From NCBI GenBank assembly GCA_025200525.1, contig CM045763.1, positions 64,987,018-65,051,017 on the forward strand: a stretch of DNA of 64,000 nt. The letters are read 5' to 3'. Below, piece by piece: positions 11,266-22,929 of the stretch. Each line of letters opens with the position of its first letter. Within the stretch, counting starts at the first letter, position 1. This stretch comes from Camellia lanceoleosa. Taxonomy: Eukaryota; Streptophyta; Magnoliopsida; Ericales; Theaceae. The notes under the pieces were generated by a model. The model saw nothing but the letters and a program-made list of their open reading frames with translations, did not search any database and was not told the origin of the DNA. Position numbers and translations under genes: made by a program.

Positions 11266-14200
11266 TGTAGACAAGCTTGCGGGGGGACCTCGCTACAGCT
11301 CGGACTCGATTGTTGTCACGGTTCTCAATTTGAACCAAAGAGTCCAAATCCGGCAAATCGTTTTGAGAAAACAGATTTTTTTTTTTTTTTTTTAAAGAAG
11401 TGCCAAACATGGACTGCTTTGCCAGATACAGAGTCGCCACCTAAATATTTTATTTTGGGAAATTTAGGAAACCCTGACTCGTGCCTAAGGCCACGTGTCC
11501 GTCATCACCAAAGTTGCCTCGGCTCGGGAACTTGGGTACGATTGGGGAAGGTCACTTCGTGAGCACCCCTGCTCGCCCGATCAAAGATCGGCCTCTACTA
11601 ACCATGACATCTAGTTTTGAAAACATTGTGTGCTCTTATTCCGGTTATTAGCCTAGATTTACTATGTGATGCACACAGTATACAAGTATAGACTGAGTCG
11701 CCTGAATTGGAACAAAATATTTCATGTTTGTTTTTTAAAATGGTTTGATGGTGCAACTCGCAAGTAGGCTAAGACGTGGATTTGCCACCCTCGGGTGGGC
11801 TTAGAAAACATGATTTTGCCACTATTTAGTGGGCTTAAAACACACAGTCAATGATTTGTTCCAATCCAACTAACCCAACCTCCACCTACAGGCATTCAGG
11901 CAGTTATATCACATAAGCAGTTAGCCTCATGGTAAGCATGCTATTCATGACAGTCACTCACACGCATGCAAGGATGCTAAAGCATAAAAACTCACCGAGT
12001 ACTCCAAGCCAAAACAGAAACTGATTAGAAATCCATGCATGATCCTAAGTATACAGAAATGCCTAATGCAACACATGCAAAAATGCAACTATAGCAGGCT
12101 CGGCTATTCTAAACATGGCATATGAGATGCAACAGCTATCAAGTATTCAACTTGAAATTGAAATACGAATGCAGTTAGTATGATTCGCCGAGCCCGGTGC
12201 ATTGCAAAACAAATGAATGAATGCAAACATGCTATCATACTGTATGCTAATTGAAATATGCCCTAATCTAATCATCATAAACTGGTAAATAAAAGGGAGA
12301 AAGACGTGGGGTTGGAAGACATACATCACACTCACGCACACTTATTACAACATTGCCCTCACAAGATAGGGTCCTAATAATATACACCTCAATAAATAAT
12401 CTGATCAAATATGTACAAAAATCCTAATTAATTACCAAATTAACTAAGAAAACAATAAACTGGCGTGCAAGCCAGGGACTGCCTTGACTCTTCTTCAGAT
12501 GATGAATGATGCATATCCGGGTTGCCTTTGCGCGGAAATCCACTGTGATGCCCCAATTAGCCTCTGTTTTGCAATAATTTTTGGAAAGCACGCCAAGCCT
12601 CGGAAGACTACTGATTCTTGATTTGCTGCAACAGAGAGCAGGAAAGGGGCATGGCAATGTATTTTCACAAATGTATGCATGCCTCGATCCTCCTGCCACC
12701 AATCACGCATCTCGATGCATGATGGCCGAAGAGTCGAATTGCACAACTCAATATGAAATGAATGCACATGAAAATACAACTAAGACCTAACTCCATCATG
12801 GACAATCCGGAGTGTCGGTGATTGGGGAATTGAGGCACGTTCTGTCACTCGGAGTATGAAACGTACCTCGTTTCCCGTGCTCGGGCTAACTCCTATCCCA
12901 AACACAATGCAATATGCATGACATGCATGGATGCAAACTAAGATACAACCTAACATGCACAATGCTATGGAATGGCATACACGATGCACGAGGTAACATG
13001 GCATACACAATGCGCTAACATACAACCTAGCATACACAATGCTATGAAATGAAATGGCTTACACAATGCATAATGGACTTACAACAACATGAGTGGACCT
13101 CAGCCACACTCACATAAGAGGCCATTAGATGAAAATGAGATACTCGAGATGCGTGCACACGTGCACGCAAACCGAGGACCGACCCTAAGGCATCAAATGC
13201 CACTCTAACAAAGCATGGCAAGGCATGGAATATGGCATACTAGCATGCAAATTTCAGTGCTAAAATATGATGCAAAACAGCCCCGAAACATGGAAACATG
13301 GCACCCGATGCATGAAATGAATCCTGAAACATGAAATTAGGTACATGGAATGACCTATGGCTATGCAAAGCATGCATTATTTGAACATGAAGTATAAAGA
13401 CAGAATCAAGAAAGCCCCAAAACAAGGATATTTTCAATTTTAAGAAAGGCCAAAAGGTGAACACAAATAGGGCTAAACCAACATGCAAAAATGGCCTCGA
13501 AAGAGAGATAAAGAAGCAAGTAGTAGCTGTTGGTCCCAAAAGGCAAAGAGCCCTTCAACAAAGTTGAAGAGAGGCTCAAAATGAAGCACTTTACAGTTTA
13601 CAACAAGCCACGAAAACAAACACAAGTATGGCTAAACTATTATGCAAGAAATGGGCCAAAAGGGAGACAAAGAAGCAAGTGATGGTTTCTGGCCTCAAAA
13701 AGAGGAGGGCCCTTCAACAAAGTTGAATAAGGACCCAAAACATGGTATTTTTCAGTTAGTGAACAAACCCAAAACAGTGCACATGCAAGCTTAAAATACT
13801 ATGCAAAATAAGGCCTAAAAAGAGGTTTAAACACAAAGGGCAAAAAGGGAGCTTCAAACATAAAAAGTCCCTTGATCAAACATAAAGAGTGGGTCAAAAT
13901 ATGGCTATTTACAGTTCGGACCAGAGCCCAAAAATACAAGCACAAGGGGCTAACAAAACATGCAAAAATAAGGCCAAAAGAGGGATAAAGAGGCAGGTGA
14001 CAGATGGAAGCCTCAAACAGTGAAGAGCCCTTCAACAATGTTGAAGAAGGGCTCAAAAAAATCCACTTTAAATTTTATAACCAAGCTCAAAATAGTTCAC
14101 AAATAGGCCTAAAATACTATGCAAGAAAGAGGCATACAAGAGAGGTAAAGAAGCAAGTGATAGTATGATGCCTCAAACAGGGAAGAACCCTTAATCAAAC

Positions 14201-15615
14201 ATGAAAAGGAGTTTAAAATAAGACTATTTTCCGTTATGGTCGGAGCCCAAAACTACAAGCACAAGGAGCTAAGATATAGTCCAAAAAAATGCACAAAAGA
14301 GGGAAAATAGGACTTACCCTTGTAGCCTATGTCTTCAACAACTCTTGGTCCAAGGAATGGTGCTCCTAGCCTCTGGAAATGGCCCTCAAGCTGCTGGAAT
14401 GGAGTAAGGAGGAGTGGTGCTATGAGGTGGTGGTCCAAGAACAAAGGGTTTTGAAGCTTTGAAAGAGAGAGATGGATGATGTATGTATGCAAAGCTCCAA
14501 GAGGATTTTCTAACCTCAAAAATGCAGCTGGAGCTGCTGGTTTTATAGAGAAGGAGTGAGGGAAAAAGGGGGGGAAATTCAAATTCAAAATTCCCCCCAA
14601 AAGGCCAAACCCCGGATACAGGACCTAGGTGAAAACAAATTGCATATCTGGAAAGTACCTGGAGAGAGGATCATGGCCAGCCAGTTTTTTAGGGTTCAGG
14701 TGGCCGGCCAGCCTTCTCTATGGCCGGCCGGCCAAGGGTCAAAAGGGTCAATCATGATTAGTGGCCGGCCATATCATATTAGTGGCCTCCCATGTATGCA
14801 CAACACAACTATGTGGTCAAAAACTGGAGAAAGTGAACCAGGAGAGAGAAAAACCCATTTTTAGGAGGGGTTCAAAAGGGTCACACACACCATCGCCGCC
14901 ATGTGATATTGGTGGCCTCCTGTGTGTGTACAACACAAATATGTGGTTTAGGGCTAGAAAAAGTGGCCTTAGGGTGGTCAACATTGGCTTTCAAGTGAGA
15001 AAACGGCGGCGAAGAGGCGATGGAGGAATAAACCGGTTGTCGAACCATCGGCCTCCCACCCTTCTACGGCCTTCCTAACAGTGAAAATAAGGTTTCCACT
15101 AAAAATGAGCCCAAACCGATGCAAAATGAAGGTTCGGGGGCCGAAACGCGCAGCCCGAGGCCTCGAAAACTGACTGTTAGGCACCGGAAGTAGTGTTCAA
15201 CCACGAAGTTGGTCTCTCGGACCACAGTGTCCCTCAAAAGGGAGTAAATAAGATGCATGCCAAAAACCAGAGCAAACGGAGGTGGTTAAGTGGTCCCGAA
15301 CCGAGACACGCGGCCAACGGCTCCAGAAAATCGAAAACCGGACTCCAAACGGGCAAAATGGCCTATGACCACGAAACGTAGCCTACGGCCATTGAGAGAT
15401 GATCTACGAGACCTCTCCCTCCCTTCTGGAAGAGAAACAGAGAAAACCGAGCCTGGTTCGCAAACCGAGGCAAAGCGTGAAAGAGTCCGGAAGTTCGGAG
15501 GCAAGGCTCGCAGCCGAGACTCTGAAACCTCTGAACGAGCACGATATGCAACATCATCAGGCGCTCAATCAGTGACGTCTGAGTCTTAAGATCGGTCAAA
15601 AATGGGGTGTTTACA
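11266..15615 (-). repeat. 5' LTR of the Ogre-like element, complete, 4350 bp
   Basis: It starts tgtagaca at 11266 and ends tgtttaca at 15615, so read on the minus strand it begins TGTAAACA and ends TGTCTACA. It carries the same internal tandem repeats (13413-14310) and duplicated segment (14735-14960) as the partner LTR. The 5 bp outside (15616-15620, cgtat) would be the target duplication, but the other side lies outside the window. Confidence 0.9.
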
Positions 15616-17183
15616 CGTATCTATTGTTTGGATGTTTCATTATTTTTTCTTTTTGGGTTTAGATATTGTTATGTGATTATTTCTTGGTTAGTCATTGATG
15701 AATTCCTTTTATATAGTTGATATTTTAATTTAATTAAGAGTATTTATTTTATAATCTTATAATTTTATATATATATATATATATATCATGTAAAATCATT
15801 ATATGATAATCCAACTACAACATATTTATATTTAATTTTTTTCAATAAATTTTACATAGTTTCTGTTTCTACAAATTTTTATTTTTCAAATGAATATAAA
15901 AGAAAATTAAATAGTTAGAATTATTTTGAATTTTATGTTACTTATTCTTCTTCTAATTTAACTATTCTTTTTAATATCAAAATGAGTATTTATTTTATTA
16001 TTTTATAATTAATATATATCATATAAAATTATTATATGATAATTATTACATTTTTCTGATACAATAGAACTAAAATTATCAAAATACACAAATAATTTAA
16101 CTAAAATTAATATATATATATATATATATAAGTATTCAAGTAATACTTTTATAGAATGATAGCGTCAGCATTATCAAAATAAATAATTTAAATCGTACTT
16201 TAATTTTAAATTAAAATTAAAATTGTTCATTTATAACACATTGTACCATTAAATATTTTTTTTTAAAAAATAACACGTTCATTGTACGGGTCAACTGCTA
16301 GTTACTCAATTAAGATTATACAAATAAATGGTGATTCAAAACAATTGACTAAAAATAAATTTGTCTGTATATTATCAATGTTAACTCTCAAGTCATTAAT
16401 TCTAGTCATCTAATCAACAAAACAAAAGCTACCTAACTCACCTAATTAATGCCAAAGAATAGGGAACTTTGTGCATGTTGTCCATCACAAATTCAATGCA
16501 ATTAGTTGTTGCTTTGATTGTTTGATGTAGGAGAAGACAACCTGTCAAATTTGTTAGATTTGGGTCTAAAATGGGTAATTATTTAGTAATTTAGAGTATT
16601 ATTGACATTATTTACCTAGCATTTCAAGTCCCTTACGTAGCAGAACTCACCATTATCAAGTAGTTAGAGGATAAAGTAAGGTTTTTTTACTAACTAATAA
16701 TACTAAGTAAATAATATCAAATTACTAGATAATATTCTAAGAACCACAAATATTTTTTCAAACTAAAAACCCTTGTTCAATTCGGGACAATCCTGTATTA
16801 TGATTTAAGTTTTCTTTTCTATTTTTTTTATGCATCCAAATTTGCATTTTTATAATATTGAATTTTTATTTTTTTTGGATTATAACTTTAATTAGGACTT
16901 TTTGGTTTTGATGTCCTTTGTTTTGGCATACTTTTAGGCTGTATAGTATTTAAATTTCAGCTTAACTTAATTTTTAAATTATCTCCATTGGATAATCCAA
17001 TTTAAATAAGAATTACACCTTTCGTATCCCCTTCTCGTGGCTTCAAAATTTTGAAGAAAATAAGATTTTCATACACAATTTTTATCGCATAATTAAGAAT
17101 TTGACTGCAACAAAGTTCACTGAAACAATTGATCACAACTTATATACACCATATATATAAAATTGGGTGAAATATCACCACTT
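15616..17183. other. AT-rich spacer
   Basis: No gene is seen. It holds (ta)n microsatellites at about 15768-15787 and 16112-16130 and no open frame of note. Confidence 0.6.
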
Positions 17184-17602
17184 TGTTTGATTCTGATTTT
17201 CAGAAAACAGTTTTCAGAAAATTCTACTTTTTTATTTTCATATTTTAATGTTTTCAATGAATTTTTTTAATATTTCAAACATTTTTTTTTAAAAAAATTT
17301 TTTAGACACACCGAACATAAATATACTTAAAAAGTATAATATTTGTAAAAAAAATCTTTAAAAAATACACTAAATACCAAAAATATAATAAAAATATGAA
17401 AATTCAGTATATTTTTCGTATTCTGTGTATTTATTAACTTTTGAAAATATTTTTTCATAAATATTTTACTATTTAGATACATCTAATTAAGGTGTATCTA
17501 AAAATGTAAAAAAAAAGTTTAAAATTTAAAAAATATTCACTAAAAACAAAAAAATATGAAAAACAAAAAACTTAATTTTTCAGAAAATTGAAACCAAATA
17601 CA
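17184..17602. mobile_element. AT-rich MITE, family A copy 1
   Basis: The ends are imperfect inverted repeats (tgtttgattctgattttcag at left; the right end reads tgtatttggtttcaattttc on the other strand). The interior matches a second copy at 41199-41601, including 'cataaatatacttaaaaagt', 'tttttcgtattctgtgtatt' and 'aaaatattcactaaaaa'. No clear target duplication was found. Confidence 0.6.
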
Positions 17603-17689
17603 ATTCTCAAATACTGATCTTATAAATTGTTCGGTATTTATTTATTTATTTTTTACATAAAGGGTCAAACATAAACACGAGTGTTATGT

Positions 17690-18125
17690 GCTTAGGGATA
17701 AATGTGAGTTTTCTCATAATATTGAAATTATTAAACGTAACACTTCAAAAACTCCTTACTGTACTTTTCTCAAATATAATAACGTAATGTCATAAAAAAA
17801 TTCTTAGTGTACTTGTTTCAAATTTAACACTCCAATCAATATAATACACAAAAACTCTTTAGTGTATTTTTCTCAAACATAACATTTTAATGTAATACTA
17901 AAAAATTTCTTAGTATACCTTTCTCAAATAAAACACTCTAATGTAACATGCTAAAATTAGTGTATTTTTTTCAAACATAACATTCCAAAAAAGCTCATTA
18001 ATGTTTTTTTTTTTTTTTTTCAAACGTAACACTCCAATCAATCTAACACACAAAAACTCCTCAGTGTACTTTTTTTCAAACGTAACACTCTAATGTAACA
18101 CTCAAATGTAATACCAAAAAATCGC
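17690..18125. repeat. Degenerate ~75-bp tandem repeat
   Basis: A unit 'acacaaaaactccttagtgtacttttctcaaacgtaacactccaat' (given in pieces: acacaaaaactcc, agtgtactttt, ctcaaacgtaacactc) recurs about five times. Its complement resembles the units at 36100-36620. Probably part of a decayed TIR element. Confidence 0.55.
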
Positions 18126-18794
18126 ACTAACAGGAATGTAGATTTCCACGCTCGACAACTAACACTTCAGCCACCAATCTCTCCAAAAAGAATCTTTCAC
18201 ACACTACTTTTCCAATCCTATCCAAAAAATGAATTAGAAAATTGAAAAAATGAATCATAAGAGAGCATTTATTTAAACTGAAATGGTATCAAATTAAATA
18301 AATACAACTTTTCAAAACAAAAAAGATTAATTAATTCATAAAAAAATTGTTAGGACTAAATGGATCAATATTCCCTTATATGAGATTTATAGGTAAATTT
18401 TCATATAAAATTTGTATAATAATATATATGACAAATATCATTTTAATGAAAAGTAGAAAAATAATACTACTAAATTGATATTATTTTTTTATACTTTTTA
18501 TTAAAATGATATTTTCCTTTATATATATACACACACGGTTGCTTTTCAAGTTGTTTTAATAATATATATGGTCAATTTTTTTTTTTCTTTTTTTCTTTTT
18601 TTGGGTTTACCGCATAATAATTATACAGTTTTTTCTTTTTCTTTTTTGTATTGAAGATTAGTTATTACTCAAAGTGATGATTTATTGTTTAAATAAATGA
18701 ATATAAATATCACATCATTTTATATATAAATTTTAATTTATTTGTATAGTAGTGCTTAAGGAAACAGGTGTATAATTTCTCATGTTAAAATCAT

Positions 18795-19135
18795 GAGTAA
18801 ATTACAAATATATTCTTTGAAATTGATGAAAATATGAATCGTCCCTTATGATTCTAAAAATTACATTTCACCCTTTAAGTTTCTAATTTCATAATAAATT
18901 ATCTCTTTTATTAATAAATCATCAAATCAATTAACTATTTTTAATAATATTATAAATATATTTTAATTAATAATTTAGATAATTTTATTATTGTATAGGG
19001 GAGCAATTATAAATTTCATTGTTTAGTTAATTCTATAAAATAAAAAATTCTAATAAGAGGTATTTATAATTTTCCAAACTATAAGAACAATCTGTACTTT
19101 AAGCAAACCTCTGAGAATGTATTTGTAATTTATTC
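18795..19135. mobile_element. Mutator-type MITE with 9-bp target duplication
   Basis: The left end, gagtaaattacaaatatatt, is an inverted copy of the right end (gaataaattacaaatacatt on the other strand), differing at two positions. The flanking 9 bp, taaaatcat, are identical at 18786-18794 and 19136-19144. A 9-bp duplication is the hallmark of the Mutator superfamily. The 341-bp element has no coding capacity, so it needs a transposase from elsewhere. Confidence 0.85.
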
Positions 19136-19167
19136 TAAAATCATTGTAGCAAACATGCCTTTAAAAC

Positions 19168-19431
19168 GGGGGAAAGTCTATGGTGTGCACTCTTTAGGAG
19201 TACATACTATATGCACCTATTACAAATTGATATAATTTTATCATAAAATTTTATAATATTAATCATAAAATGTATAATCTCGTCACAAATTGAGATAACA
19301 AAAAATTTTGTAATCAAATCACAAATTTTTGTAATATCAATTACAAAATTTTAGACATTTTGTTACATTTTTTAGTTAATTTTATAGTAAAATTAAATCA
19401 ATTTATGATAGGGTACATATAGTTTTCCCTC
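19168..19431. mobile_element. Fold-back MITE with long imperfect inverted repeats
   Basis: The left end (gggggaaagtctatggtgtg) pairs with the right end (gagggaaaactatatgtacc on the other strand), and pairing continues for about 70 bp (…attacaaattgatataatttta against …atcataaattgatttaattt). Target duplication is not clear. The element could be Mutator-like or of another TIR family. Confidence 0.6.
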
Positions 19432-19435
19432 AAAA

Positions 19436-20086
19436 GGAAGAGTAGGAAGCTTGAACAGTTTGTTTTATTTTCAGCCAAAACGTTTAGGAAACAAAAATTA
19501 AACATAGAATGCACAGATATAAGATATATTCACAATTATTAAAATACATAATTTTTATCTTTATATATTAGATATCTCGTTTTCTCTGTACACATAGCCC
19601 AGACGATTCTCAGCTGGCACGAACCAAAACCGCGGACTACGTAAACCTCCCTCCCACCATTAATTTGGAAAGAATAGGGTATAATAATCAACGTCAACAT
19701 CACTTGTTTTGTTTTCAACTTTTTTTTCTTTAAAATTATTTTTAATATTTTATTTAAAAAAAATTACTTCTATACTTCTCTAAATTTTTTAGGAGAAATA
19801 TCACATGTATGTATAAAAAATAATTATAAATTAGTAATAAATTTTACAAATATTAATAATTAAAATCATAATTTTTTATATATAAATTTACTATTATTTT
19901 TTGAGAAGTGGACTGAATTATAATTTCTCCAATTTTTTATATGACAAAATCTTTAAGAAGTTTAACAAAAGACAAGAGAACACAAGTGTGCAGATTTTTG
20001 TTTTTTTTGGCCTTTCAGTGGATTTTTTTATTTTTATTTTTTTTTTCTAGATTTTTCACAATGTTACTTTTTAGGTACGCACAAAT
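19436..20086. other. AT-rich spacer
   Basis: No gene is seen. A short GC-richer patch lies at about 19585-19665. It has no recognisable protein similarity. Confidence 0.5.
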
Positions 20087-20768
20087 TAGAGGTGTTTGCA
20101 GTTCTGTTGTGGCTAAAAAATTTCTAATTTATCATCCGTCCGTCAAAAGAGTGGATTGAAAAAAATCAATCTGTATCTATTTGCCGAATTGACGAATGCG
20201 GATTTATGCGAATCCGTTTAGTGGTTTAAATTTTTACAAATTTTGAACATAATATAATAACTTGTCAACATTTTTTTTAGATAACAATCCAACTCAACAT
20301 AACTAAAAGATTATCAAGTAAATTGTCAGATACCTATAATAAATACATATAAGAAAGCCATGCATTATCAAAACTATTTCATTACTTTTTTTATTTAAAA
20401 ACTATTTAATTTGATTTTTTTTAAAATGATAAAATTAAGTCTTATATTTTTCACACAAAAATATCAAATATCTACCCTTGCTATTTGATAAAAGGATTTC
20501 CAAATTGAAAATAACTCTTTTTCAATTGAAAATACAAATAAAATATCTAAACAAATTGAAAATACAAAATTTTATAAATTACTAGGGGTGCTCGCAGTGT
20601 TCGGTTGCGACCAAAGGAAACCTCAAATCTGCCATCCGTCCGAAACTAGGCTGATTGGAAAAAATCAATCTGCAACCGTTCGCTCGTCATCACGTATCCG
20701 TCCAAAATGTAACGGATCGGTTTAGTTTAATCGGTTTGGACGGATCGAAATATTCGCTGCTCACCTTA
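20087..20768. mobile_element. Composite hAT-like non-autonomous element, copy 1
   Basis: The left end (tagaggtgtttgc) pairs with the right end (taaggtgagcagc on the other strand). The flanking 8 bp are gcacaaat and ctacaaat, a duplication matching at 6 of 8 positions. Both ends carry a diverged direct subrepeat of about 180 bp rich in 'catccgtccg', 'ggattgaaaaaaatcaatc' and 'cggattt' (20087-20260 and 20583-20768), with an AT-rich middle. The same two-part design occurs at 61630-62544, where the 8-bp duplication is perfect. hAT elements make 8-bp duplications; the superfamily assignment rests on this. No coding capacity. Confidence 0.72.
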
Positions 20769-20880
20769 CTACAAATCCAGAAATTATAATTTGTGGTTCA
20801 AATTCATTCTGCACATAGACTCTACAATACATATTTTTAATTTCCACCCCCACACTCTATTCTTGACTTAAATCTAGGAT

Positions 20881-20906
20881 AGTAAGTCTGGGTTGTCAGA
20901 CTTACT
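20881..20906. other. Short perfect hairpin
   Basis: agtaagtctg is followed after 6 bases by its exact complement cagacttact. No gene or element end is close enough to give it a role. Confidence 0.5.
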
Positions 20907-20960
20907 GACATGTAAAACGTTTTTTTCAATAAAAAGGGCTAAAATATGGGGAAACAAATC

Positions 20961-21340
20961 TGACATGGATAGGCCCACAAGGGCCATAGCCCACCATGAG
21001 TAAACCCAGGCCCACCATTTAAACCCCATTGCATAACCCGGCCAAGAAGCCCAAAGATCACCGAAGCCAATCGGCGAGGAAGGCCAATGATATTGACTTG
21101 GCGAGATCACGCAGATGCCACATCGCCAGACAAAGATCTGCAAAGTTATTGCCACAGCACATCACCATTAATGCAGCCATCACAGCATTTATTGCGACAA
21201 CACCTCTCAGCCGGAATGGCATCCCCTCACCCTGAACAAGACGAACCACGGCGCAAGCTTTCGACGAGAGGGTCAGAATGGCGGAGACAGCGAAATGATT
21301 ACCAAAGGATATAAGCAAGGCTTGAAGATAAGAAGAAAGT
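20961..21340 (+). repeat. Inverted LTR fragment at the left end of family T copy 1
   Basis: It is the reverse complement of the first ~380 bp of the right LTR (from tgacatgg to cttgaagataagaagaaagt) with scattered differences and one diverged patch (about 21044-21122). It stops at 21340 and joins the antisense ORF directly. The other end of the LTR, with its ga-repeat and 'ccggagggttcgcc' region, is absent. Confidence 0.88.
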
Positions 21341-22322
21341 GAAGATGGTGGAGGAGTCAGGTCTGCGCGCGGCCTCTGGATTTAATGAGGCCGACCTGTT
21401 CAGGGGGTTATGCTCCGCCTAAATGGAGGTAACTACCCTGGCAGGGGCCCTGCTGAGGAAGTCATGCCAAAATCAAAGTCGAAGAGGCCAAGCGAGATCG
21501 ACTGTCAAGAAGGAGAGTGCTGCGTGGAAGACTGCCCATGCCGAGCTGTCATCAGTCAAGTTGGAGTTGGAGGACACGCGCAGGTTGTGTCGCCGAGTTC
21601 CAGGATTGGTGGCGAAAAAAATTGAAGAGTCCCAAAGGCTGTGCTATCGCGGTCGAGCGGCATGAGAGGCCATGACCAATAACGAAAGAGCTCGTCAGCA
21701 GAGGATGATGCACGGATGCTAAGGCCGAGGCTCTGCAAAGAGGTGGAGGACGGCGTGCGAGCGATGGAGTAGGGGAGAGCTGCGTGGGAGTTGGAGGCGG
21801 AGTAGTGGGCGTGGAGAGGAGACCTCTGAAACAATTTGAAGCAGAGAAGGAAGTTGATTCTTGAGGAGGAGGCCCGGAGGAGGAGCTGGAGGCCGAGAGG
21901 CCAAAGGCTGCGGTGACAAGGAGGCCCTACAAAAGGTGAGCGAAGAGGCGGCCTCGGAAGGCGGCCTACGATCTTTATGTTGCGGTATACACAATTCAAG
22001 GGTCTCTGAGTTCCAGATGGCGATCGATCTTGCAGTTGCAATGACCTAGCAAGGGAGGAGACTGGGGTGCAGCCCATCGAGACGCATCGCTGGGAGAACT
22101 GAGTCTGAGGTGATTGCAAGCTTCCAGCAGTCGGACTTCTACAAGCATGAGATGTCAGAGTACTGGGACAGCGGGTGGAAAATGTTCAAACGCAAGGCTG
22201 AAGAGTTGTTTCCAGAGCTTGACTTTAGCAGGGTGGCTATTGAAGAGGATGATGTGGCCCAGACCCCCCTGGATGAGGGTATAGAGGAGGCAGATCTCAT
22301 CTCTAGTGAGGAGGGGGAGTGA
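21341..22322 (+). pseudogene. Truncated antisense ORF of family T copy 1
   Basis: The sequence matches copy 2 from about 45556 to 46503: 'SGFNEADLFRGL', 'MEVTTLAGALLRK', a coiled-coil region, then a C-terminal block SFQQSDFYKHEMSEYWDSGW and an acidic tail (LISSEEGE, stop at 22320-22322). Several frameshifts separate these blocks. It starts abruptly at the inverted-LTR junction, so the N-terminal domain is gone. It lies on the strand opposite to gag-pol, as known for antisense ORFs of Grande/Retand-type Tat elements. Confidence 0.78.
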
Positions 22323-22929
22323 TCTGAAAATAAATGTACTTAGGAGTTTTTGTTTCCTCCTTGTATACACATTTTTGTTTTGTTTTTTTTTTTGAAGTAT
22401 TGTAATAAACTAATGTACACATTTGCGAACGAATAAAACTCTATTTATGTCTTGTAGTTAGCTGTATTCATTTGTGTGGTGGGTTTGAAATGGAGAGTGA
22501 AAAAATTTGACTTCATGACAGGGTGAACTTATGAAAAACGAGTAATGAACTTATGAAAAAATTCAACTTCATGACAGAGTGAACTTGAGCTAAGTGAGCC
22601 AGGTGAACTTGAACTTGTGAGATTGGATTGATAAAATTGGACCGATGAATTGAAGAGAATGAACTTGTGAAATTGACTTTGAATTTGTTAATTCGAACTT
22701 GTTAAATTAAAAATTCCATCACGCGGAGTAAGGGTAGACTTGTAAAATTCCTTCATGCAGAGTGAGATTGGACTTGTGTAAAAATTCAATGAATGAGGGT
22801 ACGAAAGTAGGTTTTAAATTGTAACAAAAAGGGGCCAATGGTAAACCTGTAGGGGAGAAACTGGGAAACACTGTTGGAATTTGACTAAGTAGAGATGTTG
22901 TAAAATTTGGTGGCCTTAACTGGTGACTA
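22323..22929 (+). other. 3' flank of the antisense ORF with poly(A) signals and degenerate repeats
   Basis: After the antisense stop codon come a T-rich run, ttgtaataaa (about 22399) and aataaaactc (about 22431), arranged like a plant poly(A) region. From about 22490 to 22800 a loose repeat of 'gaacttgtgaaatt' and 'ttcatgacagagtgaactt' follows. Copy 2 has similar signals in the same place but a different repeat. Confidence 0.55.

Larger units (their letters stand above)
1..15615 (-). mobile_element. Ogre-like (Tat lineage) gag-only LTR retrotransposon, left end outside window
   Basis: Bases 1-3367 and 12283-15615 are long direct copies of each other, with substitutions and small indels. The right copy begins further left, at 11266, giving a complete LTR of 4350 bp; the left copy is cut by the window edge. 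LTR ends read tgtagaca...tgtttaca (right) and ...tgtctaca (left). Next to the right LTR is a primer-binding site and next to the left LTR a polypurine tract, both in minus orientation, so the element reads right to left. The internal region (3368-11265) holds one gag and long tandem arrays but nothing resembling protease, RT, RNase H or integrase. Very long LTRs, a tRNA-Arg-type primer site and tandem repeats between the last gene and the 3' LTR are known traits of Ogre/Tat elements. Full length is inferred to be about 16.6 kb. Confidence 0.88.

Noticed and set aside
21556..22119. 187-codon minus-strand frame
   Set aside because: It is the shadow of the antisense ORF (plus strand), which has recognisable blocks matching copy 2.
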